A stretch of 64,000 nucleotides of DNA. It comes from Talaromyces rugulosus (lineage: Eukaryota; Ascomycota; Eurotiomycetes; Eurotiales; Trichocomaceae). A program made the position numbers and the translations under genes. Position 1 is the stretch's first letter; each line of letters opens with the position of its first letter. The notes below the pieces were generated by a model that ran no database searches, was not told the DNA's origin, and saw only the letters and a list, made by a program, of their open reading frames with translations. Below, in pieces: positions 44,582-56,117 of this stretch. Where the stretch lies: positions 1,364,001 to 1,428,000 of the forward strand of contig NC_049563.1 in the NCBI RefSeq assembly GCF_013368755.1, in the 5' to 3' direction.

Positions 44582-45275
44582 TGTTTCAGTTATTTCAGAA
44601 GCAGGGTGACTGTCAATTCTTTATCATGACATCCTGCCTTTAGTATTATTTTGTCTTTTTATTGAGGCTTTTATGTAGAATTTCTGTTCTGTAAAATAAA
44701 GATTTACACGGCAAGTGCTTGTTCTTATTAAATTATCTACTGTTACTATATAGATTATCTAACTTAATACTAAGCTGTTAATAACTTATTATAAGCAGCA
44801 ATGGGCATTAGATAGATCATAGGATACAGTGATCAAATTTTTCTATTGATTGATTGCATGGGTTGTCCTTTTGAGGAAAGTGATTATGATAATGAGAATG
44901 TGTGCACAGTGCTTTCCGAATAAAATGATTGATTGGCCGACTATGTTATGATCTGCAACACAAAATTCGAGTAAATAATACCCCAGATTCTTCAAAACAA
45001 GCCACCCAAGCCAAAACTCGCTCTCAGGCCTTCTTCTCATGCACACACACCGCCAGGTCAACCTTCAATCGCCGACTGAATACCACCGGACCCACTTTTC
45101 GCCATCAGTCGGCGATTGCCACCAAAAAGCCTGAACCCATGTCAAACACGTGGATGCTTTCTTTAAATATTGAAATCTACAAGCTGTGCTTTTCTCCAGA
45201 CCTCCAAACAACACAAACATCAGAAACATATCAGAACACCATCAGAAACACTATACCTACCACGCAAATTACACC
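44582..45275. other. Promoter region of cysteine dioxygenase
   Basis: The left 350 bases are very AT-rich. The right 330 bases are the promoter and leader of the dioxygenase and contain a perfect inverted repeat at 45066-45118. Confidence 0.5.
45066..45118. promoter_or_regulatory. 14-bp perfect inverted repeat with TCGGCGA cores
   Basis: CAATCGCCGACTGA (45066-45079) and its exact reverse complement TCAGTCGGCGATTG (45105-45118) are separated by 25 bases. The pair lies 158 bases before the dioxygenase ATG. It could bind a dimeric regulator or form a hairpin in the leader. Confidence 0.6.
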
Positions 45276-46074
45276 ATGTTGTCCCTGGTGATCCCCTCGT
45301 CTTCGCCCCTAGACCAAGATCCATCGCGATGCATCCAGCCTCGAGACAAACTGTACTCGCTGCAAAACTTGGTCAAAGATATCAAGTCATGCCTTGGAAA
45401 TGACTCTGGTATTGGCTCATCTGCCATCGACGAAGACTATTTAAAGTCGCTCCTTCGAAAATACGCGTCCAACCCCAATGACTGGTTTCGATATTTCTAC
45501 AATGATTACTCCAAGAACTACACCCGCAATACGATTGAGAATATCAACCAGAAAGCAAATATCGTGAGTTTTCTATATATAATTTTTATTAAGAAAAAAA
45601 AAAAAAAACTCTAACAGTGGGAATAACAGCTTCTTCTCGTGTGGAACCCAGGCAAGGGCTCACCGATCCACGACCATGCCAACGCTCACTGCATCATGAA
45701 AGTCCTAGCTGGCGAGTTGGTCGAGACGGTCTATGAAAACCCAGACCAAGAGGCCCCCAAAACTAGCCCTCTGGTGGTTAAATCAGAAAACAGACATCAA
45801 ACCAACGATGTGACTTATATCTCCGACGACATTGGCTTGCATCGGGTTCATAACCCAAGCACCGACCAAATTGCAGTATCTTTGCACTGTACGTTTTCAC
45901 AAAAACTCAATGTTTGGAGAGTCTTTTTTAAGTTAACATGTTATTTACTCAGTATACACACCTCCCAACGCAGCTGACTATGGATACCACATTTTCGACG
46001 CAACTACGGGCAAGGCTAGTTTTGTGCCGCAAGCTCGGTCTTTTCTGACGTCTGGTGCGCAGAACGAGCAATGA
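45276..46074 (+). CDS. Cysteine dioxygenase
   Basis: Iron enzyme converting cysteine and O2 to cysteine sulfinate, the entry to sulfite and taurine and the main outlet for excess cysteine. Exons 45276-45563, 45630-45888 and 45953-46074 join to 222 aa, a normal length. The cupin iron ligands are in SPIHDHANAHCIMKVL (H110, H112) and GLHRVHNPS (about 167-170). C117 is placed where the Cys-Tyr crosslink cysteine lies in mammalian CDO, and the partner tyrosine region YTPPNAADYGYHIFD is also kept. Some fungal secreted sulfite-tolerance systems use this enzyme. The first intron carries a 17-A run before a TAACAG acceptor. Upstream lies the inverted repeat described separately. The neighbouring Zn2Cys6 gene is a candidate regulator. 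Confidence 0.93.
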
Positions 46075-47247
46075 GTAGGCGAAGTGTATGTTTCACGACA
46101 GAATGATTTTGATTTTTTTTTTTTTTTTTGCTATTTCAAGTACTTTTGGCGTCATGGCCCTTCGTTGATGCAGTTTTTGGCCCGATTTTGGATTAGTATA
46201 TATACCCTGTTGTCTGAACTTTGCTTGAGTGAATGTTAAGAATGAATGTATCTGCATTAATTGATAGCTATAGCTATTAAATGAGAGCAAAAAACATTTA
46301 AAAAAGACAAACAAAAACAAACGGACAAAGGCTATGCTCTGAGTAACAAGCTAGGCACTGATTTCCCGAAAGTTGCACAAGACAATATCAATTGATACAA
46401 CAACGCCGTCGGAGCCGAAACTATAGATTACTTGTCCACCACTGATTCGCTTCTGAATCGGCGAAATCATACAACAATGGACATTTGTACGTAACCAACA
46501 CGAAGATAAACCGCCCGCTCGCTTTGTCTCGGAAGGATCGATTGATAGTGACTCAATCGGCGAATGAACAAGATAACGTTGGCTGACCGCCCTTTATAGG
46601 ATCGAGATGTGAATTGGGCTATCAGGAGATGATCTACGTGCGTACCTTTGTTTTTATTATCAATAGGTGGGGCGAAGTTTGATATCTACCAGGTATCAAC
46701 AGTTGATCTGCACATGTGATCTAGAACAGTCTCAAAACAGAAAAAAAAAAAAGAAATAATAGCCTGTACTACAGATAAAATATCAAAAATCATTTGAAAC
46801 ACGCTATTTCTATACTTCTGGGAACTTTTGCGCAAAACAGGAGAAAATGTCAATAACAAGATATAGAATGCGACGCATTGTTACACCCATGACCACAAGG
46901 CTTATCGCAATTGATTAACAGGATGGCGACATGCATCACCAGAGCCAACAATAAACCAGAAAAGAATGAGTCGTCTAGCGATCGGTGACTAAATAGTTAC
47001 ATACGCGGCCAGGTGACGCATACCAAAAAAGCCCCTGGATTGGGAGGCTCGGCGAATGACTACTCAATCGCCGATTGAATACTGCCCGATAGATGAAACG
47101 TCACGAGTCTCTCATTTTAAAATATCATTTCAGAATACATGTAGACAACCCAAAAGGTGTTTCTATTTGTCAATCAATATATATATATATACATAATTTA
47201 CAGAGGTAGGCTATTCTCATATCCTTTGGACGGGCCATGCCGAGATA
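46075..47247. promoter_or_regulatory. Intergenic region with recurring TCGGCGA motifs
   Basis: The dioxygenase and the Zn2Cys6 gene converge on this 1.2 kb. TCGGCGA cores occur at 46458-46464, 46557-46563 and 47049-47055, plus a TCGCCGA at 47068-47074 inside the palindrome CAATCGCCGATTG (47065-47077). Three of them share an AATCGGCGA/AATCGCCGA context with the dioxygenase promoter repeat. No gene is seen. Confidence 0.45.
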
Positions 47248-49068
47248 TCAACTGAAATCAAAATCCGGCATGTTGTTGAAGAAAAAAGTATTACTGCACG
47301 TCGGATCAATAAAAGTCGGCGTCATATGCTGAGAAATTGGCCGCTGCTCATTGACATTTGCCAGCCCGATCTGGGAGTTCCCTTCCTCCGTTTGAATAGA
47401 TCCTGCAGGAAGAGATGTACTCGATTGCTCTGTAGTCAGCTTCTCAACCTGCAGTGCACTGGACCTCAAATGGTGGTATGCCGGTCCTGCGACGGCCCAA
47501 GTTCGCTTTAGATTCTTTAGACAGCCAAGGACGAGAATGACGCGGTTGCGATGATGATCCAAACATTCGTTCGAGTGATTGGCACACGTCGATAATTGGA
47601 CCATGCCGCAGAGCACAAGCGCTGAAACCACAAACGGGGTGTGGCGGTGAACTGCAGGGCAGATAGAAATGAAGTCTGAGAGCTGTTTGGATGCCTCGGT
47701 GGCTTTGATGCTATGCACCAACCTCGTAAAGGAGGGAGGGAGATGATGCGGCACCCAGGGGTAGAATAGACTCTCCGTGGAAGGCGAAATAGGTTGAAAA
47801 TCGCTTCGCGGGAGATGTAAAAGCATTGCGGCGTAGCTAATTGTCAGGTGGGCCTGAAACAGCATTTCGTCCACATTTCCATACGAGTCCACAATGTCGA
47901 CCTTTTTGGCGGGGATATGGTTGATCCAGCTAACAAGTGCGTTTTCCACCGCTTGCAGATGGTCGCGATGGCAGTCACGTAGGCGGTTCAGCACAAGAAT
48001 CCGACTCAAAATCTTGGTCGCGTCAATCCGATAACTGAACGATGAAAACGCAGATTCCTCATCGGCAAATACACGTTGCTGAAAGTCGCGAATCGTAGGC
48101 GGTTCAGGAATCGCACCGTTGTTGGCATATGTAACCTCTTCGCAAGGAAGAGCGACATCGTGTGGCACACTGGCACATTGAAAGTTGAGCTTTTTGCCCA
48201 GCGCAGCGATGAGGACGTCGGTGATGTATAGCTCCCACCACGTTCTTCTCAGACTCTCCGCGTCAATAGACCGAGTCGGATAACACGAAGAAGCAAATTC
48301 CTTGCGATGCATCCCCAATTCGAGGGCCAAGCTGATGCTTCGGGTGAGTGCAGATTGTGCTTCAAGGCCTTCGCCGCGAGCATACAACGCAATCGCAAAC
48401 ATCAATAATGCCTGAACCATGTGTGGAGACTGGTCTGGACTTGACGCAAGTTCGGCGGCCACTCTGTCCTTGTACTGGAGGTCCGGACTAAGGGGTAGAT
48501 AATGCGACCCGATGAAATTGACCACCAACTGCAGAAAAACCGGGTAATTCCGAATACCATATAGAGAGCTAGGCACCAAGATAGGGTGTGCCATGTGGAA
48601 ATTCTCATAAAATAGTCGAATCGAGCGGTCATCTGGCGTTGGCTCATCGGGTATATCTGACGGCGATGGCAGTAGCTGCATGGTGTCCCCGGACACTACC
48701 CCAGACCACACAGAACCGACAGCCGAATTACGCTGGTTGTCAGGGCTTTCGATTCTCTGAGGCTGAGGGACGGAATTCTGAGGTATCATCGAGATTGGCC
48801 CGTCCATGTGTATGCGACTGGGGGTGATTTCACCCTGTAAATCGAAATCCCGATGACTGTCGCCGACAGAACTGTGGTCCTGGCTGCTCCCATTAAGGCG
48901 AGATTTCCTGCGACCTCCACGCCGGGACGGCAAATAATGACAGGCCAGCCCGGCCTGTAGGCAGCGAGAGCATGCTGGCTTGTCGGCGTCACACTTGAGG
49001 TGCTGCTTGCGGCATCCAGTGCAGGCGAGCGCTGCTGAGGCTTTGGCTTTGCATCGCCCCGAATTCAT
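47248..49068 (-). CDS. Zn2Cys6 fungal transcription factor
   Basis: An intronless 606-aa regulator. The binuclear zinc cluster is at residues 16-43: C16-x2-C19-x6-C26-x6-C33-x2-C36-x6-C43 in LACTGCRKQHLKCDADKPAC. It is followed by a basic linker RRGGRRKSR. The middle-homology region runs from about 140 to 420, with the typical LRRTWWELYITDVLIAAL near 285. A C-terminal acidic/aromatic end, NNMPDFDFS, could activate. A polar region at 50-130 follows the DNA-binding domain. No coiled coil is evident after the cluster. Target genes are unknown. The nearest neighbours are cysteine dioxygenase (convergent) and ribosomal protein S17 (divergent); only the former is a plausible pathway target. Confidence 0.92.
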   Translation of the reverse strand: MNSGRCKAKASAALACTGCRKQHLKCDADKPACSRCLQAGLACHYLPSRRGGRRKSRLNGSSQDHSSVGDSHRDFDLQGEITPSRIHMDGPISMIPQNSVPQPQRIESPDNQRNSAVGSVWSGVVSGDTMQLLPSPSDIPDEPTPDDRSIRLFYENFHMAHPILVPSSLYGIRNYPVFLQLVVNFIGSHYLPLSPDLQYKDRVAAELASSPDQSPHMVQALLMFAIALYARGEGLEAQSALTRSISLALELGMHRKEFASSCYPTRSIDAESLRRTWWELYITDVLIAALGKKLNFQCASVPHDVALPCEEVTYANNGAIPEPPTIRDFQQRVFADEESAFSSFSYRIDATKILSRILVLNRLRDCHRDHLQAVENALVSWINHIPAKKVDIVDSYGNVDEMLFQAHLTISYAAMLLHLPRSDFQPISPSTESLFYPWVPHHLPPSFTRLVHSIKATEASKQLSDFISICPAVHRHTPFVVSALVLCGMVQLSTCANHSNECLDHHRNRVILVLGCLKNLKRTWAVAGPAYHHLRSSALQVEKLTTEQSSTSLPAGSIQTEEGNSQIGLANVNEQRPISQHMTPTFIDPTCSNTFFFNNMPDFDFS

Positions 49069-49447
49069 TGAACATGGATTTGATTCGGGAATGACCTATC
49101 AGGATAGACTGGATGGTTGTATGGGTTTGGTTGGTTTCAGTGAGTCACGGCATTGACGTGACAACACCGAGCCGTAATTACATTTGGTTGGTGCTGTTGA
49201 CCTCTTATCGTATAGTGTCAAGCCAGTCAAGGAGGAGAATAAATGGTCCATCGCCGTGATGTCAATCCGCCCTGGGTACGATCTAACCTATTTCGGTTAG
49301 CACATATCTAGTAGGCGTTAAGCGAAAGTCTTGGCAGAAGCCACACCAAATCGGGAACAATTTTCGAAAATTGCACATTTAATTGTTGCGCAACAACAAC
49401 ACCACCACCCAACCTTTTTCGATCTCCAGACAAGAAAATCCATCAAG
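49069..49447. promoter_or_regulatory. Divergent promoter of the Zn2Cys6 regulator and rps17
   Basis: 379 bases between the two start codons. The right 90 bases form the ribosomal protein leader. No telobox was seen. Confidence 0.5.
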
Positions 49448-50056
49448 ATGGGTCGCGTACGCACCAAGACCGTCAAGAAGTCCGCCAAGGTCCTGATTGA
49501 GCGCTACTACCCCAAGCTCACTCTCGACTTCGAGACCAACAAGCGCCTGTGCGATGAGGTCGCCATTATTGCCAGCAAGCGCCTGCGCAACAAGATTGCC
49601 GGATACACCACGCACTTGTACGTTTTTTAAAACCACCATATATTCCCGGAGGAATTCAGAGAAATTTTGAAAGGGAAACAAAAATGGCAAAATATTGGAC
49701 AAAAATAGGTTAATAATTGGGTTGAATACAGGATGAAGCGTATCCAGCGTGGCCCCGTCCGCGGTATCTCCTTCAAGCTGCAAGAAGAGGAGCGTGAGCG
49801 CAAGGATCAATACGTTCCCGAAGTTTCTGCTCTTGATGTCAGCCAGACTAGCGAGAGCGGCAAGCTGGATGTTGACCAGGAGACCAAGGACTTGTTGAAG
49901 AGCATTGGTGTACGTTTTCCCCCATATCTACGGAAATTTTTTTTTCTCTATTTGCTAAATTGTTGCTTTTTTTAACAGTTCGACTCCATCCCCGTCAATG
50001 TCGTCGCTGTCTCCCAGCAACAGGTTGTCGAGCGCCCCCGCCGTTTCGGTCGTTAA
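49448..50056 (+). CDS. rps17: 40S ribosomal protein S17 (eS17)
   Basis: Small-subunit protein, component of the 40S head. Exons 49448-49617, 49732-49909 and 49979-50056 join to 141 aa, the standard fungal length. It begins [20 protein letters not shown] and continues [20 protein letters not shown], with [20 protein letters not shown] after the first intron; these are diagnostic. It ends [10 protein letters not shown]. The intron positions and codon usage (C-ending codons) are those of a highly expressed gene. The first intron is 114 nt and the second 69 nt. Confidence 0.98.
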
Positions 50057-50445
50057 GCGGATGCACGACTTGGGATAATGTAACGATGGAACTTTCTCCG
50101 GGCTTGGGAATGCGGGTTTTTTTATCATTATGAATTGATATGGAGGCCGGCCTTGCTCATAAAAAAAGAAAGAGAATAGAATGGTTGGCGTGGGCCAAAG
50201 GCCATGGGCGAGCAGTCAAAATACTGCCGGGAACGACCAGTGTTGTATTTTTTTTTTACAAAACTGATTTGTAACCTACCTAACATTCTCCAGGTCTTGG
50301 GAGAGTTCTGCAATATAAAAATAAACAAAATACGAATCACTGACAAAGACGTTTCAAACACATTTCAATCCGACTAAATGGCTAAATATGGCAACATGTC
50401 CCAAATTTTGGGTCCAACTGATAAGTAATCCTTTTACCAGTTTCC
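50057..50445. other. Convergent 3' flanks of rps17 and the transporter
   Basis: 389 bases between the two stop codons, with T-runs typical of 3' UTRs. No gene is seen. Confidence 0.5.
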
Positions 50446-52908
50446 TCAGTCGTCTTCCATGTGATATAGCGGGGCCAACTTTGCATTTCTTTGCCAGAGC
50501 AAGTTGCGTTTGATGACGTATGGCAACCATGTGCCGACTTGATATTGAACATGCCGTGTCGTGGGTACACCAAAGACGAAATCGAGCTCCTCGAGGGTGC
50601 GTTGTCTAAAACTTGACGTTAACGACCGAGCTACCAGTTTTGAGAAGAAAAAGGAAAAGCGGAAACGTACTTGGTCTCTGGAACAATAAAGAAGATGAAA
50701 AAGAAAGCAACCATATTGAGGCCGGCGTAAAAGCCAAAAGCTATGGTTCAGGTCAGCTGAATCTGGGGCTGGAAGAGATCAACCGAGATATAAAAAAAAA
50801 CATACCGCCTGTCGGTCCAAAGGACGCGAGCAACGAGGGAAACGTCAAACTGAGGGCGCTTCCAACCGAGTTGTTTATACAGATCGTAAAAGCTGCACCT
50901 AGTTCACGGTGAGACAACGGGAACGCTTCACTGAAATAAATCGACGGAATAGGCCCAATTCCTGTGTACATGTTAGCTATATGTGCGGATTATATAAAGA
51001 GACGGAAAAACTCACCTGGCCCATAGAAAGCCGTAAATAAGTAGATGAAAAGCGCAATCAGCGGCACTCTGGCACTCGAGCCAAAAGGCAGAAGAAAGCT
51101 CAAGCCAGCAGCAAGTAAACACCAGGCCATGTTTGGAAATGTGAAGAGTAGCAGATTTCGTCTACCAAAGGTATCCATTGTCCACACAGCAGGGAAAGCA
51201 AACACGAACAGGACTATTCCATAGCCCATGGAGGCTAGCAGAGAGACCTTTACCGAGTAACCGGCATCGGCAAATATGGTTGAAGAGTAAAAGGCCATGA
51301 TGTTGATGCCAGAGAATTGTTGGGCAATGACAATGATGGCACTGGAGATCATGGCGCGTCGCAGGCGTGGGACCGATATGATCTCGAGAGCACGGGTGCT
51401 GAGTGCTTTGCCTTCAAATGCATTGTGCTCTTCGATGACTTGACAGTAGGCGTAGTACTATAGCCCTTATTGTTAGCAAGGTATCTCATAATTGCAAGAA
51501 AGGCGTTGGAGTACCAATTCACGAGCAGCAATAAGTTCAGTATTACGGATTCTGCAAAAAGATTCAAATGCTTCGCGATAGCGGCCTTTTTTCATAAGCC
51601 AACGGGGTGATTCTGGGCTAGGTAAGTGAGATTTCATGGGTTTTAGAATATATGCTTCGTACCAGGGCAGAACCAGACAAAAATAAGAACCGGGATTGCG
51701 GGAACAAAGGCTGCAGCGAGTTGGAATCGCCAGGCTAGACGGCCGATGCGAAAGAATATCAGGTTTGTGCAGTAGCCACTATCATCACATTGTCAGTAAT
51801 AATACGAGGAAAAGAAAAAGCACGCTAGTTTCCATCAGACATACACAAACATGCCGAAAGAAACCCACAGCTGAAAACTGGTCACAATCCCTCCGCGGAT
51901 AGTTGCTGGACTAACTTCGGCACTGAAGACAGGGATAGTTGATATTTTAACACCCATTCCTAAGGAGAGTTAGAGTCGATAAAGGTATTCAGTGAAGAGT
52001 TACTTGATTCTCACCTAGTCCCATGAACAGACGACACAGTAAGAGTCCCCACCAATTTTGAGTAAATGCTTGAGCAAGGACAGGAAAAACACAGCTACAT
52101 GCTTGCATTAGTGACACTCGCATGAAAAGAAAGCGGCGATAAAAAACATACAATAAGCCTGTGAGGAAAATGGTGCCGCGTCGGCCAAGCCAGTTATTCA
52201 GGGGGTCAGCAGCCCATGCACTCAAAAGGCCGAACAGAGTTGGTCTGTTGCTTTGTCAGGATATGATTCGGGAGTCCTCTTGAGAAGATGAATTCTCACC
52301 CAGAGTTGATGACGCCAACCAACCACGTATTATTCTCAATGCCGAACTCTTGGGGAAAAGACAAATTGGCACCATTTGCCCCGGTGTTATCCCAGCCTTG
52401 GATTGCAGAGCCAAGCGAGCAGAGGGCGATACTGTAATATAAAGCTTTGGGGAGATGCCAACGGTCTGCCAGTTATGTTAATTTCACACGGATAGAACAA
52501 TGCTGGAGCAACTTACGCGTCGTCTCCCTCCGGAGGTGGTACTTGTCGTCCTCGTCAAGCTCATCAATTGACTCGAAGTTGAGCGGGCTTTGCGCCAGCA
52601 GAGCAGCTTTCTTGAAGGTGTCGATCTTGTCTTCTAGGCCATATGCTTCACAAAAATGAGTGACATTTATGAACAACTGTGTCTTGGAAATGCCGGCCAA
52701 GGGGTTGTAGATTCTGTAGAAACCCAATTTTTAGTCATGACCGTACTTTAAGAATTAGGGGGCTACCATACCTCGCATTGAGATTCCGCCCATAGCTCGC
52801 GGCTTCCACTCTAGGGTCTTTAGTGACATGCTCGACGTCTTCGATGTACTCTGTGTTGTTCTTGGGCTTCCCTGAGCCGGAGTCAACCGGCTTGTTAACG
52901 TCCGCCAT
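50446..52908 (-). CDS. Sugar/inositol-type MFS transporter
   Basis: Major facilitator, sugar porter family. Twelve exons (52772-52908, 52517-52713, 52300-52465, 52152-52244, 52015-52094, 51845-51959, 51663-51778, 51515-51612, 51016-51457, 50806-50961, 50671-50740, 50446-50605) join to 609 aa. Family marks include a long cytoplasmic N-terminus; [13 protein letters not shown] after TM2; [23 protein letters not shown] between the halves; FGRRNLLLF; and [19 protein letters not shown] at the end. The loop [20 protein letters not shown] is the family's second-half RELG motif. The last exon must be read in the frame ending [11 protein letters not shown]. An acceptor at 51613 downstream of a nearer CTAG is required to keep PESPRW. 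The substrate cannot be read from sequence; a hexose or inositol is likely. It sits beside the transaldolase gene. Confidence 0.9.
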
Positions 52909-53717
52909 TGCTCAAGAGGAAGTGTATTTGGTCAATACAGTAGAGTGAGGATAAGGTGCAACGATGGACGGAGAACTCCCGGAGCACCAGTTGAGGGTAT
53001 TTAAAGGAGACCAAGAAGCAAGGCGGTCAAGGTGACGCCATGGCGAGCATTGTCACGAGCCGAAGAGGCCAAACCTACCAGAACTGTGTATAATTACATA
53101 TCCCGGGGTAAAACTAGACTAGCGCCAACCCCCGAGATTTCGCATCGGACCCACTCTGGGCCAGCCCGATGGTCGCAGTAGCCAATCACAGCTACCAAAA
53201 GACACGATCGGGCAACGCTCCGAAGCTGCCAAAAGCCGGTAACCAATGGGCGGGCATTGCTGCGGGCGGGTGGGGGAAGGCGCCGGCCAGGGTCGCTCCT
53301 GCCTGTGTTTGGCAAGTTGGGAGCTGGGTCGCGCCTGCCCCCCGTGCCCTGTGTGTGCCCGCCCGCTCCTGCCCTGTGTGTGTCGCCGCGGCCGTCCAAT
53401 CACGGGACTGGGCCTCAGTGTGCCCTGTACAGCTGTGGCGGAGCTCCCTGTGCAGGCTACTGTGCTTCCTGCACAGGTCGACAGTCAACTGACAATCTCA
53501 AAATGCCACCTCAGCAGTATCTCGTCGTGGTCCCACAAATGCCGTGGGGAGCACCTACACCTGACTAGAAGATCCGCTGTGAGAGGGTGTCCCGTCTGAT
53601 ACCCATACCGAGAGAGGCGAGGTACAAATAACCCGTGGCTGCCTATTGAATCTGACCTAGAAAAAACTAAAACACTATTCATCTACGTACAGGACTTTCA
53701 GAAAAAAACACACAAAC
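52909..53717. promoter_or_regulatory. Divergent promoter of the transporter and transaldolase
   Basis: 809 bases. A GC-rich block at about 53230-53440 with CCCTGTGTGTG- and GCCCGCCC-like sequence stands out from the AT-rich flanks. Long frames there are produced by the GC content. A bidirectional promoter is likely. Confidence 0.5.
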
Positions 53718-55045
53718 ATGGGCAGCGCAGGTGTTACAACATGGCTCGACAAGCTCGAGGAGCAGTGTATGATACCGCCAGTCTTTGACTTAATGGTAAA
53801 CTTGTACTGACACATGCCCAAAGTGAACGTGGACGTCGACTGGATGGACCCGACTTTCACCAAAAGTCTGCCGATTGTGCCTCACGACATGACCAGCAAC
53901 CAGCTCTGGGTCGACGACCAGATGAACCACCCCGACAACCAGGAGCTCTTCCTCAATGCCGTCAAGGAGTACAAGGATGAAGGATGGCTAGCCATTTATA
54001 CTCGTGTGGTGAGCTTCCTCCCAAAAATTGCATGACCCTGAAATTCTGGGCGGGCTGGCTAATTTGGTTTTCAAGGCGTGTCTCATGTGCAAAGAAAACA
54101 TTGGCAACATCAAGGGCCGCGTCCTGCTCCAAGTCCTCCCCTCAAACGCATACGATGGCCAGAAAGTTCTCGAACATGCCCGGCTCTATGCCCGCGAGTT
54201 TGCAAAAGTCGGAATATCCAAGGACCGCTTCTGTATCAAAATCCCGAGTACTGGCCCAGCCCTGAGTGTTTGCCCCATTCTCAAAGAAGAAGGAATCGCC
54301 ACCTTGGGGACAGCTCTATTCAGTCTGTCACAGGCCATTGCTTGTAGCCAGGCTGGATGCCTCTACATCAGCCCGTACTACAATGGTGAGCAACCGGAGA
54401 AGACCGAGAAAAACGCCTGCTAAACAATATAACAGAGACTCGCGCTCATGACGAACTCGATCTTTGGCCGAATGTCGAAGACCCCGCTACCCAGCATACC
54501 ATGTCCCCACGTATCATCCAAATGCTAGAGACATACAGGCGCTTGTACAAAGAGACGGGAAAGCCGCAGCCGTTGATCAAGAACGCAAGGTACGCTGCAC
54601 GAACAAAACACCTATAGCTCTGATGCTAATAGCTCCTAGTTTCATCAATGTGAAAGAGGCCATGGCCGCTGGAGAAATGGGATGTGACTCCTCCACCATT
54701 TCGCCTCAGGTCCTCACCGAACTAGCCAAGTTGCCATACGACGGTAGCAAGCAGCCAGGCGAAGGCGTTCCAAAACCAGTCCACCCAAACAATCAAAACA
54801 CCGTCCCTACCCCGGAGCGACTGAAGAAGATTGCCGCCACAGACCCTCTCGCCCCTGCAAACTGGGACGGAAAATTGGCCAGCACCGATATTGACTACCT
54901 AGCTAACAATGGGGCCGAGTTGGCCAAGGCTATCGCAGCCGATCCTGCTACTGTATCCCGGCTGAAAGATGCCCTTGAGCTGTTCATTGGTGGCCAGAAC
55001 AAGAGCCGGGCCAAGATCGAAGCAGCTCTCAAGACCCTTGCATAG
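53718..55045 (+). CDS. Transaldolase-family enzyme
   Basis: Non-oxidative pentose phosphate enzyme type, transferring a dihydroxyacetone unit through a Schiff base. Exons 53718-53766, 53824-54008, 54076-54385, 54436-54589 and 54640-55045 join to 367 aa. Features are NVDVDWMDPTFTKSLPIVPH near the start, the lysine in FCIKIPSTGPALSVC (K133), and the C-terminal SFINVKEAMAAGEMGCDSST. It is divergent from housekeeping fungal transaldolase (which reads KIASTWEG around the lysine), so it probably belongs to the second, less studied fungal group, and its donor/acceptor preference is uncertain. Its stop is 11 bp from that of the bHLH gene. Confidence 0.87.
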
Positions 55046-55056
55046 GCGATAGAATA

Positions 55057-56117
55057 TCAATAAAGAGACATCATTTGCGTCATTTCAGTCCTGTTCGAAT
55101 TTGGATTTTGCGTAGACTCGGGCCTGCCCGATGTTCCAGGAAATGCTGAAAGCTCGAGAGGGCCCATTTGGGCAATTAGACCTTCTTGGCCAAGGTGGTT
55201 GGGGTAGGGAAAGGCACTAGACGTGCCATGAAACATACTGTTCTCGCCTAGGCGTTGTGGCATGGGAATTGGCTCATTATTTATAGCCGTATCTAAGTCA
55301 AATGCACTCGTCTGTAGCCCCGACGGAATTGCCTGTGTAGGATCAATGTCCTCCCAAAAGTCAAAGTCCTCTGGTACGTCACCTAGTAGATCGGGCCCAC
55401 CAGCCAACATATCTAAATGGCTTTGTTGGTGGTGCTGTTGATGTATTTCCATTGCTCTGTTTCTTGTCGTGTCGCCATCAGGGCTGTAGTTATTCTGGTC
55501 CGGACTCGTGGTCGAACACGAATCCTGCCTTGATTGTCGTATCATTGCCTCGCTATTTATTCTATTGATTTCTGCTTCCCGTCTCACGAATTCTACAACC
55601 TCGTCTGCCAGCGGCCGCGCAACTCGACCGGCGGAAGTGGTGGTGATGGCGCCCGGTTGCAAGAGCACGCGAAGCGAATTCACTTCTTCGAGAAGCTCGT
55701 CGCGCTCAGCTAGCAATGCTTGAATCCCGCGTATTCCGGCTAGACATTGTTTGTCTTGTGCGCGATGATAGGCAATGCTCTCATTCACTATGGTGTGTTT
55801 GGAGAGTCGCGCAGCCGAAGATATAGCGGGGATCAGCCGTGCGAGTTCCTTTTATCTCACAAGTCAATATAAACAATATAAACCAGAGACAAACGTTCAT
55901 GGAGGTGGGTGCTCACCATGAGCTGGTCGTTAAAAGCCTCTCGTCGCGACTTTTCAAACACTCGATGGGCGGCGCGATCAGCCGGCGTGAAGTTGCGCAC
56001 TCGCTTCTTTGTTTTCCTTTTGCCGTCGACCATCGTTGGCCACCGCGGGTTTGCTGTGCTGGCTGCTTGGTTGGGGGAAGTATCTATCTGTGTTTGCGGA
56101 ATGGGCTGCGAGGCCAT
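55057..56117 (-). CDS. bHLH transcription factor
   Basis: Two exons, 55917-56117 and 55057-55848 (minus), join to 330 aa. The basic helix-loop-helix spans about residues 40-105: basic part RNFTPADRAAHRVFEKSRRE, helix 1 AFNDQLMELARLIP, helix 2 LSKHTIVNESIAYHRAQDKQ. It runs into a short heptad-like segment, ALLAERDELLEEVNSLRVLL, as in bHLH-ZIP proteins. The His-Glu-Arg pattern (H-x3-E-x3-R) predicts E-box (CANNTG) contact. The remainder is Q/D/P-rich and acidic (DVPEDFDFWEDIDP), typical of activators. An upstream in-frame TTG at 56135 is not used in my model. Convergent to transaldolase. Targets are unknown. Confidence 0.9.

Noticed and set aside
53119..53600. Overlapping frames of 95-117 codons on both strands before transaldolase
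   Set aside because: The GC-rich block opens several frames at once. The products have no motif, and the position is that of a divergent promoter.
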